From Winogradskyella eckloniae (GTDB taxonomy: Bacteria; Bacteroidota; Bacteroidia; Flavobacteriales; Flavobacteriaceae): a stretch of 64,000 nt of DNA. Positions 1 to 8,940 of this stretch are shown here, in pieces. The notes beneath the pieces are model-generated. The model ran no database searches. It worked only from the letters and a program-made list of their open reading frames with translations, and was not told the origin of the DNA. The stretch is taken from positions 186,001 to 250,000 of the forward strand of contig NZ_JABRWP010000005.1 of NCBI RefSeq assembly GCF_013249045.1. The letters are read 5' to 3'. The translations under genes and the position numbers were made by a program. How positions within the stretch are numbered: the first letter of the stretch is position 1; each line of letters starts with the position of its first letter.

Positions 1-125
1 GCATTGGCATCTCTTTCTGCTGCTACTGCAATGTTTTCTGTTTTAATTTTACTTGCTGCATCTTCTTTACAAGATGTAAACGCGACCATACATAATGCAC
101 TAAGTCCTAAGATTACTTTTTTCAT
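1..125 (-). CDS. Lipoprotein N-terminus, possibly a DUF1573 protein (partial)
   Basis: The reverse strand reads from an ATG at 123-125 for 41 codons and runs off the window edge. The start is a clear lipoprotein signal peptide: a Lys-Lys N-terminus, a hydrophobic stretch and a lipobox ending FTSC, followed by a charged KED sequence. In many Flavobacteriaceae the gene downstream of nusB is a DUF1573 lipoprotein that begins much like this, so I infer that identity from position and memory. The DUF1573 domain itself lies outside the window, so only the lipoprotein nature is directly visible. Confidence 0.6.
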   Translation of the reverse strand, partial: MKKVILGLSALCMVAFTSCKEDAASKIKTENIAVAAERDAN

Positions 126-335
126 TATTTTTATTATTAAATTAAAATTTATTTTAAGCCTGCGAAGTTAATGAATAATTTAGTCAATTAAAATTTTTAA
201 GTTCTCGTTAACAGAATTTTGTACGAAAAAACTGTCTTTTAAAGTGGTTTTAACCTAGAAATCGTCAAAATTGTTATCTTTTTATTCATTTTCCCTATTA
301 TTTTAAGCTTATCTGTTAAAATAATAATGTCGGGA

Positions 336-1280
336 TTACATTAAACCTCTTCCCGATTTAAGATATTTATTATCCGCTTGATATTCTTTTACGATTTTAT
401 CTAAAATACCATTAATAAACAGACTGCTTTTTGGTGTAGAATACTCCTTTGCTATTTCTAAATATTCATTAATGGTAACTTTAACAGGTATCGATGGAAA
501 CTTCTGAAATTCACAGATCGCCATTTTTAATAAAACATCATCAATACTCGCTAAACGCTCACTATCCCAATTGGTTGTTTTTGTAGCAATTTCATCTGTA
601 AAATTAGAATTGTTTAAAAAGGTTTTTTGAAATAATTCTTTTCCAAAATCTAAATCGTCTTCATCTTTAAATAAGTCTGGCAACAATGCCGTTTCTGGCG
701 ATGTTAACTTCAACTTTCTAAGAATCCTAAGAATCGCCGTATTTACTACAGGTAAATCATCTACCCAAGTTAATTTCTTATCTTCAAAAAAATCGTACAG
801 CTTTTCGTTTGGTGCTATTATTTCTGTAAAAACATCAATAATAAAATGCTTATCCTTTTTAAAACTGCTATCTTTTTCTAAACAGTAATCCCTATACAAT
901 TCACTCTTTAATATTTCTTTAAAAAGTATGTCTACATATTCAAAATCTAAATGCCAGAAATTCAATTTTCTACTCGCAATGGCCTCTTGAAGCATCGTAT
1001 TACTACTAATTAAGTGTAATAATTGATTCTCTTGAAAATTTAAATTTAAATTCTTATCTGCTTCAGATTTAACGAGCTTGTTTTGTATACGCTCATTGTG
1101 GTCTTTACTTTTTTTATGAAGCTCAATTATTAAGACTAGTTGCGCAAGATATAAATCATACATGCTCTCTAAACTGTGAAGTAAAAACTTTTGTTCTCTT
1201 AATAAATCGTCACTTTCTGTACCTTTAAAAGCATACATCGATTGCATTACTTTAATTCTTATATGTCTTCGGTTTAGCAT
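336..1280 (-). CDS. nusB: Transcription antitermination factor NusB (long Bacteroidota form)
   Basis: NusB binds boxA RNA with ribosomal protein S10 and takes part in rRNA antitermination in the cytoplasm. The 314-residue product is more than twice the length of the roughly 140-residue enterobacterial protein. The NusB fold lies in the C-terminal half, with a typical end (INEYLEIAKEYS, then FINGILDKI). The N-terminal half is a helical extension usual in Bacteroidota. It lies between leucine dehydrogenase and a lipoprotein gene on the same strand. A TAnnTTTG box at 1342-1349 may drive it. Recognition is by the C-terminal motif and the neighbourhood. Confidence 0.9.
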   Translation of the reverse strand: MLNRRHIRIKVMQSMYAFKGTESDDLLREQKFLLHSLESMYDLYLAQLVLIIELHKKSKDHNERIQNKLVKSEADKNLNLNFQENQLLHLISSNTMLQEAIASRKLNFWHLDFEYVDILFKEILKSELYRDYCLEKDSSFKKDKHFIIDVFTEIIAPNEKLYDFFEDKKLTWVDDLPVVNTAILRILRKLKLTSPETALLPDLFKDEDDLDFGKELFQKTFLNNSNFTDEIATKTTNWDSERLASIDDVLLKMAICEFQKFPSIPVKVTINEYLEIAKEYSTPKSSLFINGILDKIVKEYQADNKYLKSGRGLM

Positions 1281-1316
1281 GTGTAAGAACTTACTTGATT
1301 TTAGTTATTAAAAAAA

Positions 1317-1338
1317 GGTGAACCTATTTAGATCCACC
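1317..1338 (-). terminator. Intrinsic terminator of leucine dehydrogenase gene
   Basis: Read on the reverse strand this is an 8-bp stem (GGTGGATC with GGTTCACC, including two G-U pairs) around a TAAATA loop, followed by seven T. It lies just downstream of the dehydrogenase stop and before nusB. Confidence 0.65.
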
Positions 1339-1341
1339 TTG

Positions 1342-1349
1342 CAAAAGTA
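1342..1349 (-). promoter_or_regulatory. Candidate -7 promoter box (TACTTTTG) for nusB
   Basis: Exact match to the Bacteroidota -7 consensus TAnnTTTG on the reverse strand, 62 bases before the nusB start. I see no good TTG -33 element. A transcript starting a few bases downstream would begin within the preceding terminator hairpin, so the assignment is tentative. Confidence 0.35.
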
Positions 1350-1385
1350 CTATTAAATAATTTTTATTTCAGAATTAAAATAAGA

Positions 1386-2489
1386 CTATTTTAAATTTTC
1401 TTGCTTTCTTGTTTCAATTCGTTCTCTAGCAATATTAAACGCAGCATTATGCGTGGTAATATCGTTAATCTTAGCATTATCTAAGATCTCTAAAGTTGTA
1501 TTATAAATATTCTCGGTTTTACGCATTATTTCTTGTCTGCCGTAATTTTCTAATTCGGCATATACGTTTATTATTCCGCCTGCATTAATTAAAAAATCTG
1601 GTGCATATACAATCCCTCTTTCTTTTAAAATTAAGCCATGTTTTAATTCTTCAGCTAACTGATTATTGGCAGCACCTGCAACTATTTTAGCATTTAACTT
1701 ATAGATGGTATCATCATTAATGGTGGCACCTAATGCACAAGGTGCATAAATATCTACCTCTTCACTATAAATGTCATTTCCGTTGTAAATAGTAACACCA
1801 TATTTATCTCTAACTTCTTCTAAACGTTCTCTATTAATGTCATCGATAATTACCTTTGCTCCTTCATTCATTAAATGCTCTACAAGCTCCTCTCCTACAT
1901 TTCCAATGCCTTGAACTGTTATTTTTTTATCCTCTAACACATCAGAACCAAACTGAAATTTGGCTGCTGCTTTCATACCCATAAAAACACCATAAGCTGT
2001 AATTGGAGAAGGATTTCCAGCGCCTCCTTTGCTTTCTGAAATACCTGTAACATATGGCGTTACTTCTCTAACGGTATCCATATCTTCAGTAGTCATCCCA
2101 ACATCTTCTGCGGTAATATATCGTCCACTTAACGAATGTACAAACTCACCAAAGCGCTTCATTAATTCTGGTGTTTTCTGTGTTTTAGCATCGCCAATGA
2201 TAACCGCTTTTCCACCTCCAAGATTTAAACCCGTTATAGCAGATTTAAATGTCATACCACGCGATAAACGCAGTACATCATTTAAAGCTTCCCATTCATT
2301 GGCATAATTCCACATTCTAGTACCACCTAAGGCAGGACCTAAAACTGTATTGTGAATACCGATTATAGCTTTTAAACCAGTATCTTTGTCATTGCAAAAA
2401 ACAATTTGCTCATGATCGTCAAAAGAATACTGCCCAAAAACAGGATCTATTTTCTTTAAATCTTTTGAAGTAATTAATTCTGAAGTCAT
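1386..2489 (-). CDS. ldh: Leucine dehydrogenase (Glu/Leu/Phe/Val dehydrogenase family)
   Basis: NAD-dependent reversible oxidative deamination of branched-chain amino acids in the cytoplasm. The 367-residue length is normal for leucine dehydrogenase and shorter than glutamate dehydrogenase. The substrate and catalytic lysines are visible as K82 and K94 in the MTFKSAITGLNLGGGKA block. A GxGxxG nucleotide-binding loop (QGIGNVG) starts the Rossmann domain near residue 193. The C-terminal NNQLAEE and INAGGIINV blocks are conserved in the family. It has its own promoter box at 2538-2545 and a terminator at 1317-1338, so it is probably monocistronic. Leucine rather than valine or phenylalanine specificity is inferred from family resemblance. 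Confidence 0.9.
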   Translation of the reverse strand: MTSELITSKDLKKIDPVFGQYSFDDHEQIVFCNDKDTGLKAIIGIHNTVLGPALGGTRMWNYANEWEALNDVLRLSRGMTFKSAITGLNLGGGKAVIIGDAKTQKTPELMKRFGEFVHSLSGRYITAEDVGMTTEDMDTVREVTPYVTGISESKGGAGNPSPITAYGVFMGMKAAAKFQFGSDVLEDKKITVQGIGNVGEELVEHLMNEGAKVIIDDINRERLEEVRDKYGVTIYNGNDIYSEEVDIYAPCALGATINDDTIYKLNAKIVAGAANNQLAEELKHGLILKERGIVYAPDFLINAGGIINVYAELENYGRQEIMRKTENIYNTTLEILDNAKINDITTHNAAFNIARERIETRKQENLK

Positions 2490-2537
2490 TTTAAAATTAG
2501 ATTTTAGGGTGTTTTAGAGTATTCTAAAAACAGCGTG

Positions 2538-2545
2538 CAAAAATA
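2538..2545 (-). promoter_or_regulatory. Promoter box (TATTTTTG) for leucine dehydrogenase
   Basis: Reverse-strand match to TAnnTTTG, 49 bases before the ATG. A TTTG lies 20 bases further upstream, which fits the -33 element, so this is one of the best promoters in the window. Confidence 0.5.
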
Positions 2546-2598
2546 AATTATTAATAGAGGATTAGCAAAATATTAACTAATAAATACGATTATCGTAA

Positions 2599-2606
2599 TA
2601 TTTTTG
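2599..2606 (+). promoter_or_regulatory. Candidate -7 promoter box (TATTTTTG) for the ABC exporter
   Basis: Match to TAnnTTTG ending 17 bases before the ATG at 2623, leaving a very short leader. No clear -33 TTG. Confidence 0.35.
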
Positions 2607-2622
2607 CCGTACCAAATACAAC

Positions 2623-4377
2623 ATGAAAGCACTAAAACATCTCAATAAATATTTTTACAAGTATAGATCGCGCCTTATCATAGGTGTCATTATAACCATA
2701 GTTTCTAAAATTTTCGCCCTATTTACGCCTCGTTTAGTAGGTGCATCAATAAATGTGGTTACTAATCGTTTAGACGGTAAAATTACCCAAGAGGTTTTTA
2801 AAACTGAAATTTTAACTAATGTAATGTTCATCGTTGGTGCCGCCATTGTGACTGGTATTTTTACGTTTTTAATGCGTCAGACCATAATAAACGTATCGCG
2901 ATATATTGAATTTGACCTCAAAAATGAAATCTATAAACATTACCAAATACTGTCTTTAAATTTCTATAAAACCAACCGAACAGGAGATTTAATGAATCGT
3001 ATTAGCGAAGATGTCGGCAAGGTAAGAATGTATGTTGGTCCTGCTTTAATGTATACTATAAACACTATTACTTTATTCGCTGTGGCCTTAATCTACATGA
3101 TAGATAGGTCGCCTTCCTTAACGCTGTATACGTTACTACCACTTCCTGTTTTATCTATTGCGATTTATAAACTAAGTCGTCTTATAAATAAACGCAGCAC
3201 TATTGTACAACAATCCCTATCGACCCTTTCTACATATTCTCAAGAAACCTTTAGTGGTGTTTCTGTTATAAAATCTTATGGTATTGAATCCGTTACAAAT
3301 GCAGCATTTGAAAAACTGTCGATAGAAAACCGACAAAAACAAATTAATTTAGCTAAGGTACAAGCGTTGTTCTTCCCTATGATGATTTTATTAATAGGTA
3401 TTAGTAATCTCATCGTGATCTACATTGGAGGCATGCAATACATGAATGGTAAAATTGAAAACATTGGTACCATTGCGGAGTTTATCATTTACGTCAACAT
3501 GTTAACTTGGCCAGTAGCCACTGTAGGTTGGGTTACGTCTTTAGTGCAACAAGCGGAAGCTTCACAAGAGCGCATTAACGAATTTTTAAAAACGGAACCA
3601 GAAATTAAAAACACTACAGAAGCACACACACCGATTAATGGAAGTATTGCGTTTAAAAATGTATCTTTTACTTATCCAGACACCAATATTAAAGCCTTGA
3701 AAGATGTTAGTTTTACGCTAGAATCTGGTAAAACTTTAGCCATTTTAGGAAAAACAGGCTCTGGAAAATCTACTATTCTAGATCTAATTGGCCGACTGTA
3801 TGATATTGATAGTGGCACGCTGTTAATAGATCAAACAGACATTTCACAATTAAATCTTTATAGCTTAAGAGAAAGTATTGGTTATGTGCCACAAGATGCC
3901 TTTTTATTTTCGGACACCATTAAAAACAATATTAAATTCGGAAAAAAAGAAGCCACAGAAGATGAAGTTATTGAAGCCGCTAAGAATGCTAAAGTTCATA
4001 AAAATATTATTGGTTTTTCTAATGGCTATGATACTATTTTAGGCGAACGTGGTATAACACTTTCTGGAGGCCAAAAACAACGTGTTTCTATTGCTAGAGC
4101 CATCATTAAAAAACCAGAAATCCTCTTATTTGACGATTGCTTATCTGCAGTAGATACAGAAACTGAAGAGAAAATATTAAAAAACCTAAAGAAACTCACA
4201 AAGGATAAAACAACAATAATAGTGAGTCATCGCGTATCTTCTGCGAAAAATGCCGACCACATAATTGTCTTAGAAGACGGAAAAATAATTGAGTCTGGAA
4301 ATCACAAAAGCTTAATTAATGAAGGCGGTTACTACAAAGAATTATACACCAAGCAACGCTCCGAAAAAGAAATGTAA
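2623..4377 (+). CDS. ABC exporter, fused membrane and ATPase domains (MdlA-like)
   Basis: Half-transporter of the type I exporter family that would dimerise in the inner membrane and export a lipid, drug or peptide; the substrate is unknown. Residues 1 to about 310 carry six membrane helices. The ATPase domain has a Walker A (GKTGSGKST, about residue 376), a Q-loop (YVPQDAF), the signature LSGGQKQR (about 479), and a Walker B ending FDD with the D-loop LSAVD. The residue after the Walker B aspartate is Asp instead of the usual catalytic Glu, as seen in one partner of heterodimeric exporters such as MdlA. No second half-transporter lies nearby. Confidence 0.88.
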   Translation: MKALKHLNKYFYKYRSRLIIGVIITIVSKIFALFTPRLVGASINVVTNRLDGKITQEVFKTEILTNVMFIVGAAIVTGIFTFLMRQTIINVSRYIEFDLKNEIYKHYQILSLNFYKTNRTGDLMNRISEDVGKVRMYVGPALMYTINTITLFAVALIYMIDRSPSLTLYTLLPLPVLSIAIYKLSRLINKRSTIVQQSLSTLSTYSQETFSGVSVIKSYGIESVTNAAFEKLSIENRQKQINLAKVQALFFPMMILLIGISNLIVIYIGGMQYMNGKIENIGTIAEFIIYVNMLTWPVATVGWVTSLVQQAEASQERINEFLKTEPEIKNTTEAHTPINGSIAFKNVSFTYPDTNIKALKDVSFTLESGKTLAILGKTGSGKSTILDLIGRLYDIDSGTLLIDQTDISQLNLYSLRESIGYVPQDAFLFSDTIKNNIKFGKKEATEDEVIEAAKNAKVHKNIIGFSNGYDTILGERGITLSGGQKQRVSIARAIIKKPEILLFDDCLSAVDTETEEKILKNLKKLTKDKTTIIVSHRVSSAKNADHIIVLEDGKIIESGNHKSLINEGGYYKELYTKQRSEKEM

Positions 4378-4441
4378 TTATTTGTTGCAGAGGTTACTTT
4401 TTTTTTAGATTTTTGGATTGAAATTAAAAATATATTGAGTT

Positions 4442-4822
4442 ATGAGTGGTTATGAAATGATGGACAAAGAAGAAATATATTCTAAAGTATTACGTGCTGG
4501 TAGAAGAACCTATTTTTTCGATGTTAGAGCTACAAAAGCTGGTGATTATTATTTAACAGTTACCGAAAGCAAAAAGTTCACTAATGATGATGGTTCTTTT
4601 CATTATAAAAAACACAAAATCTATTTATACAAAGAAGATTTTACAGAATTTAAAGAAATTTTAGCGGAAATGACTGATTATATCATTAATGAAAAAGGTC
4701 AAGAAGTCATAAGTGAACGTCATCAAAAAGACTTTAAACGTGAGGAAGATTTTGTAACTGAAGAAGCAAAAACAAAAGAAGACACTGAAAGTTTTACAGA
4801 TATTAGTTTTGATGATATCTAA
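4442..4822 (+). CDS. DUF3276 (PUR-like) nucleic-acid-binding protein
   Basis: A 126-residue cytoplasmic protein of the DUF3276 family, which is restricted to Bacteroidota and relatives and resembles the PUR-alpha nucleic-acid-binding fold. The core runs from KVLRAGRRTYFFDVRATKAGDYYLTV through KHKIYLYKEDF. The last 40 residues are acidic and low in complexity. It stands 64 bases after the ABC exporter and is followed by a strong terminator. It probably binds single-stranded DNA or RNA; its role is not established. Confidence 0.85.
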   Translation: MSGYEMMDKEEIYSKVLRAGRRTYFFDVRATKAGDYYLTVTESKKFTNDDGSFHYKKHKIYLYKEDFTEFKEILAEMTDYIINEKGQEVISERHQKDFKREEDFVTEEAKTKEDTESFTDISFDDI

Positions 4823-4849
4823 AAAAATGTTTAGTTAACACCTACAAAA

Positions 4850-4870
4850 CCTCGATAGTCTCTATCGAGG
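4850..4870 (+). terminator. Intrinsic terminator after the DUF3276 gene
   Basis: A perfect 9-bp stem (CCTCGATAG / CTATCGAGG) with a three-base loop, flanked by AAAA and TTTTT. It can also stop transcripts from the converging gene on the other strand. Confidence 0.85.
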
Positions 4871-4917
4871 TTTTTATTTTTAGACCAAACACCTCATACC
4901 TTATCTCATATAAATAC

Positions 4918-5253
4918 CTAAGAGACCGTAACACCATTTTTCACTTTAGTGCTAGGATGTAATAAAAACACATCATGTTCTTTAACCGCTCCAAGGACCA
5001 AACAGTCACTCATAAAATTAGCAATTTGTTTTGCCGGAAAATTAACTACGGCTACTATTTGTCTTCCTATTAAATCGTGCTTTTTATAAAGTGTTGTAAT
5101 TTGTGCAGAGGTTTTTTTTACACCTAAGTGCCCAAAATCTATGGTTAGCTTATAAGCAGGACGACGCGCCTTAGGAAAATCATCAACCTGTATGATTGTT
5201 CCTATTCGTAAATCTACTTTTGTAAAGTCTTCATAAGTTATTATCTTTTCCAT
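4918..5253 (-). CDS. csaA: tRNA-binding-domain protein, CsaA-like
   Basis: A 111-residue single-domain protein of the OB-fold tRNA-binding family that includes CsaA, proposed as a secretion-related chaperone in Bacillus, and the C-terminal domain of MetRS. The start FTKVDLRIGTIIQVDDFPKA and the QIT and VVNFPAKQIANFMSDCLVLGA blocks are characteristic. It is divergent from the thioredoxin-family gene with only 35 bases between them, so the two promoters must overlap. Confidence 0.85.
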   Translation of the reverse strand: MEKIITYEDFTKVDLRIGTIIQVDDFPKARRPAYKLTIDFGHLGVKKTSAQITTLYKKHDLIGRQIVAVVNFPAKQIANFMSDCLVLGAVKEHDVFLLHPSTKVKNGVTVS

Positions 5254-5288
5254 TCATTAAAATTAATAAATAAATCAAATAATATAAA

Positions 5289-5843
5289 ATGGCTCGTACA
5301 GAATCTAACATGTTGCCACTAGGTACAAAAGCTCCAGATTTCACGCTACTAGACACCGTAGATAACACTAAAAAATCATTAGAAGAATTAAAAGGAATAC
5401 GTGGTACGTTAGTATTTTTTATTTGTAACCATTGTCCGTTTGTAATTCATATAAATTCTGAATTAGCTCAATTAGCCAAAGATTATATTTCTAAAGGACT
5501 TAATTGTATCGCTATCTCAAGTAACGATGTCATTAATTATCCTCAAGATGCTCCAGATTTAATGAAGCAAAATGCTATAGAAAATGATTTTATTTTTCCC
5601 TACCTATACGATGAAACACAGACCGTCGCCAAGGCCTACGATGCTGCATGCACACCAGACTTTTTCTTATTTAATGAAGACTTAAAATTAGTCTATACTG
5701 GCCAATTAGACAGTTCTAGACCAGGAAATGATCTGCCAGTCACAGGTAAAGATCTAAGATCTGCGATAGATGCTTTAATTAACAAAACACCAATAAATCC
5801 TGACCAAAAACCAAGTATGGGTTGTGGTATTAAATGGAAATAG
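5289..5843 (+). CDS. Thioredoxin-family protein (AhpC/TSA-like, CNHC motif)
   Basis: A 184-residue peroxiredoxin or thioredoxin-fold protein. The redox motif is Cys46-Asn-His-Cys49 followed by Pro (ICNHCPFV), which marks a small family common in Bacteroidota and Cyanobacteria. The GTKAPDFTLLDT start is the usual AhpC/TSA entry strand. There is no signal peptide, so it should be cytoplasmic. Its substrate is unknown; thiol-disulphide exchange is inferred from the CxxC motif. Confidence 0.85.
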   Translation: MARTESNMLPLGTKAPDFTLLDTVDNTKKSLEELKGIRGTLVFFICNHCPFVIHINSELAQLAKDYISKGLNCIAISSNDVINYPQDAPDLMKQNAIENDFIFPYLYDETQTVAKAYDAACTPDFFLFNEDLKLVYTGQLDSSRPGNDLPVTGKDLRSAIDALINKTPINPDQKPSMGCGIKWK

Positions 5844-5914
5844 AATTATTTCTTACTGAACGTACATTGTTAAAACATAGGATATTCATTATCCTTTAAT
5901 TAATTAAATACATC

Positions 5915-6367
5915 ATGAAAAATATTTTTGACAACACCATTACAGCAGACGTTATAGCTCGTATTAACAAACTAAATCGTACATCTCAACCTAATTGGGG
6001 AAAAATGTCGGTTGGTCAAATGCTAGCACATTGTAATGTAACATACGAGTTAGTTTTTGAAGATAAACACCCTAAACCAAACGGTTTTATGAAATGGATG
6101 CTAAAAACATTTGTCAAAAACGTAGTCGTTAGTGAAAAACCGTACAAAAAAAACAGTAGAACTGCACCAGTATTTTTAATCACTAGTGAAAAGGAATTCG
6201 AAATAGAAAAGGAACGTTTAATTGCCTACATCACTAAAACCCAAGCTTTAGGAAGTGCTCATTTTGACCAGAAAGAAAGTCATTCATTCGGGACATTATC
6301 GGCTACAGAATGGAATAACATGTTTTACAAACATTTAGACCACCATTTAACACAATTTGGAGTATAA
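5915..6367 (+). CDS. DUF1569 (DinB-like) protein
   Basis: A 150-residue protein of the DUF1569 family, which has the four-helix DinB/YfiT-like fold. Visible landmarks are the WGKMSVGQMLAHCNVTYE helix, with the family histidine, and the C-terminal LSATEWNNMFYKHLDHHLTQFGV helix, with paired histidines that could hold a metal in related DinB proteins. Function is unknown. It stands 71 bases after the thioredoxin-family gene without an obvious terminator, so the two may be co-transcribed. Confidence 0.85.
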   Translation: MKNIFDNTITADVIARINKLNRTSQPNWGKMSVGQMLAHCNVTYELVFEDKHPKPNGFMKWMLKTFVKNVVVSEKPYKKNSRTAPVFLITSEKEFEIEKERLIAYITKTQALGSAHFDQKESHSFGTLSATEWNNMFYKHLDHHLTQFGV

Positions 6368-6414
6368 TTCTTAATCTAGTTTAGTAATAATAAGTCAGCG
6401 GTTCTAATAAAAAA

Positions 6415-7023
6415 TCACTCTTTTTTATATAAACTTGGCAAGCTAATTTTAAACATTACGGCTAATAATCTTACTGTGATAACCACGAGACCTGCTATAA
6501 TAAAAAGGTAATTTTCATCATCGAAAAAACGTCTCAATAGAAAATAAGTGAATCCTCCTAAAATACATGCCGTAGCGTAAATTTCCTTTCTAAAAATCAC
6601 AGGTATTTCATTGCATAGAATATCTCTAAGTACACCTCCAAAGCTCGCTGTCATTGTACCTAACGCAATACAAATAATAGGATGCAAACCAGCAATAAGT
6701 CCGGTTTCTATACCTACAACAGTATACAGTGCAATACCAATAGTATCAAATAAAAAAAGGGATTTTCTTAAATAACTAATTTGTTTTCTAAACACAACCG
6801 CGAACACAACGGAACCAAAAATAACATACACAAAAGTCATGTTCTTCATCCAAGACACAGGTGTAATACCTATCATTACATCTCGTAACGTGCCACCACC
6901 TACAGCAGTAACAAAAGCGATTATAAGCACACCAAACGGATCCATACGTTTATTCATAGCAACTAAAACGCCAGAAATAGCAAAAGCTATGGTTCCTAAA
7001 ATATCTATGGTTTGAAAAAACAT
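6415..7023 (-). CDS. Trimeric intracellular cation (TRIC) channel family protein
   Basis: A 202-residue inner-membrane protein with about seven helices. It contains the duplicated UPF0126/TRIC unit, seen as two related motifs, GGGTLRDVMIG and FGGVLRDILCN, each after a small-residue-rich helix. Bacterial TRIC proteins form homotrimeric potassium or cation channels. It faces the RDD gene's 3' end across about 160 bases that hold nothing I recognise. Confidence 0.9.
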   Translation of the reverse strand: MFFQTIDILGTIAFAISGVLVAMNKRMDPFGVLIIAFVTAVGGGTLRDVMIGITPVSWMKNMTFVYVIFGSVVFAVVFRKQISYLRKSLFLFDTIGIALYTVVGIETGLIAGLHPIICIALGTMTASFGGVLRDILCNEIPVIFRKEIYATACILGGFTYFLLRRFFDDENYLFIIAGLVVITVRLLAVMFKISLPSLYKKE

Positions 7024-7183
7024 GAATTATTATTTTAACTGAGACCTTTGTATTCTTTTCGTTGTTAGCAATGCATGATTACTCAACATTATTTCTAATA
7101 GGAAAAGCGGTTATCTATGATACTTCAACAGTACTCGACATAAGCGATACATGCACTTTTGAGCAAAACAAGTGGTTCGCTGC

Positions 7184-7909
7184 TTACATGTTTTGAGTAT
7201 AATAATTATAATCCTTTAATATGGTATCTATAAATTGTACATCGTACAATTTTGACTCAATTTGAAGGGTATCACAAATCTTATTCTTCAAAATCGTTAA
7301 GGTTTTAAAATCGTTATTCTTCTTAGAAATGGTAAAGGCTTCTTTAATAATTCTTACATCTTTATCGGTTAACTGTGTAACATTGCTAAAAACAGGTTCG
7401 TAATCATCATTTATATCCTCTAAAATAGTACTTGTTATTTTGTGCTTTTTCTTTACACTAATTACCACTGTACCTGCTGCCGCATCGCCAACTCTTTGTT
7501 TTTTATCTGATAGTAAAATACTTAAAACACCAATGGATGGCGAAAAAATCCAAAGATCAACGATTCTCAGCATCCATCTTACAAAAAAATTATACCATTG
7601 CGTAGGCGAACCATCAACACTAACCACTTTTATTTTAAGTATCATTTTTCCAACCGTTTGGCCTCCAAAAAATATATTACAAAGCACAGAATAAAAAAGA
7701 GCTGGTAAGGTAAATAATCCCAAAAAGCCTCGTCTTGTCCAGCCATCTGCATCAAAAATTTCGGATACAGAAACTAAGCTTTCAATAATAGTCATATATG
7801 TTATTAAAATAATACCATCTATTAAGAAAGCTACTACACGTTCTCCCAAACCAATTAACTTATAGTCTAAGTTGACATTTTGTGCCGTGTTAATTGCTAA
7901 TTTGCTCAT
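7184..7909 (-). CDS. RDD-family membrane protein
   Basis: A 241-residue protein whose N-terminal 150 residues hold the RDD domain: LGERVVAFLIDGIILITYM with the Arg and Asp-Gly signature, a GGQTVGKMILKIKVV loop, and RWMLRIVD before DKKQRVGDAAAGTVVI. About 75 polar cytoplasmic residues follow. RDD proteins are poorly defined; some affect cation homeostasis. It is divergent, with 35 bases between, from the SpoIIM operon, an arrangement common in Flavobacteriaceae that suggests a shared envelope function. Confidence 0.88.
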   Translation of the reverse strand: MSKLAINTAQNVNLDYKLIGLGERVVAFLIDGIILITYMTIIESLVSVSEIFDADGWTRRGFLGLFTLPALFYSVLCNIFFGGQTVGKMILKIKVVSVDGSPTQWYNFFVRWMLRIVDLWIFSPSIGVLSILLSDKKQRVGDAAAGTVVISVKKKHKITSTILEDINDDYEPVFSNVTQLTDKDVRIIKEAFTISKKNNDFKTLTILKNKICDTLQIESKLYDVQFIDTILKDYNYYTQNM

Positions 7910-7944
7910 GGAAATGTATATTCGTTTATAATTAAAAAAGATTT

Positions 7945-8940
7945 ATGCGCGAAGCGTCTTTCGTGAAGCAAAATAAGGAAAAATGGATTGGTTTTGAAAA
8001 TGCATTGGAGAATAATGCAAAAATAAATCCGGATGACTTAGCTTCTTATTATATTCAACTTACAAATGATTTGTCTTATGCTCAAACCTATTATCCTGAG
8101 AGTAAGACTTTGTTATATCTAAATTCTTTAGCATCACAAGCGCATCAAAAGATTTATATTACTAAAAAAGAATCTAAAAATAAGATCATTTCGTTTTGGC
8201 GTGATGAATTTCCTTTATTCTTTTATCAATACCACAAAACTTTACTGTATACCTTTTTAATATTTATGGCTGCCGTAACTATTGGTGCTGTTTCTACTTT
8301 AAATGACGATTCATTTATTAGACTTATATTAGGTGATGGTTATGTAAACATGACCTTAGAAAATATAGAAAAAGGTGAGCCAATGGCGGTTTATAAAAGC
8401 GGAAGTAACATCGGATCATTTTTAGGTATTACCATTAACAATATAAGAGTTGCCATCATTGCATTTGCTTGTGGTGCCATTTTTAGTGTTGGTACTGTAT
8501 ATGTTCTTTTTAGTAATGGCATTATGCTAGGTGCTTTTATTACATTTTTTTACAATCATGGTATTTTAGAAAAAACATCGACCGTGTGGCTTCATGGCAC
8601 CATAGAAATCTCGGTAATAGTTATTGCTGGATGCGCAGGTTTAGTTATGGGAAACAGTTTTTTGTTTCCGAAAACGTATGCAAGACGAGTAGCTTTTATG
8701 AAGGGAGCAAAAGATGGATTGAAAATTGTCGTCAGCACTATTCCATTTTTTATTATCGCAGGTTTTATTGAAGGTTTTATTACACGATATGGAGAACAAA
8801 TGCCTTGGTTTATTGCCTATGGTATTATTTTTTCTTCTTTATTTTTAATCGTTTATTATTATATCATTTATCCTATTGCCCTTAACAAAGCAAGTAAAAT
8901 TACTGCTGTTAACTTTAATCCCAATTCCCAAATAACGTGA
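7945..8940 (+). CDS. SpoIIM-like (stage II sporulation protein M) membrane protein
   Basis: A 331-residue integral membrane protein with a soluble N-terminal region of about 105 residues and then five or six membrane helices. The block GSNIGSFLGITINNIRVAIIAFACGAI with HGTIEISVIVIAGCAGL is typical of the SpoIIM/DUF95 family, in which a HGxxE motif is conserved. The organism does not sporulate, so the role is not sporulation. It begins a six-gene operon with overlapping or near-overlapping junctions that runs to 14196. Confidence 0.88.
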   Translation: MREASFVKQNKEKWIGFENALENNAKINPDDLASYYIQLTNDLSYAQTYYPESKTLLYLNSLASQAHQKIYITKKESKNKIISFWRDEFPLFFYQYHKTLLYTFLIFMAAVTIGAVSTLNDDSFIRLILGDGYVNMTLENIEKGEPMAVYKSGSNIGSFLGITINNIRVAIIAFACGAIFSVGTVYVLFSNGIMLGAFITFFYNHGILEKTSTVWLHGTIEISVIVIAGCAGLVMGNSFLFPKTYARRVAFMKGAKDGLKIVVSTIPFFIIAGFIEGFITRYGEQMPWFIAYGIIFSSLFLIVYYYIIYPIALNKASKITAVNFNPNSQIT

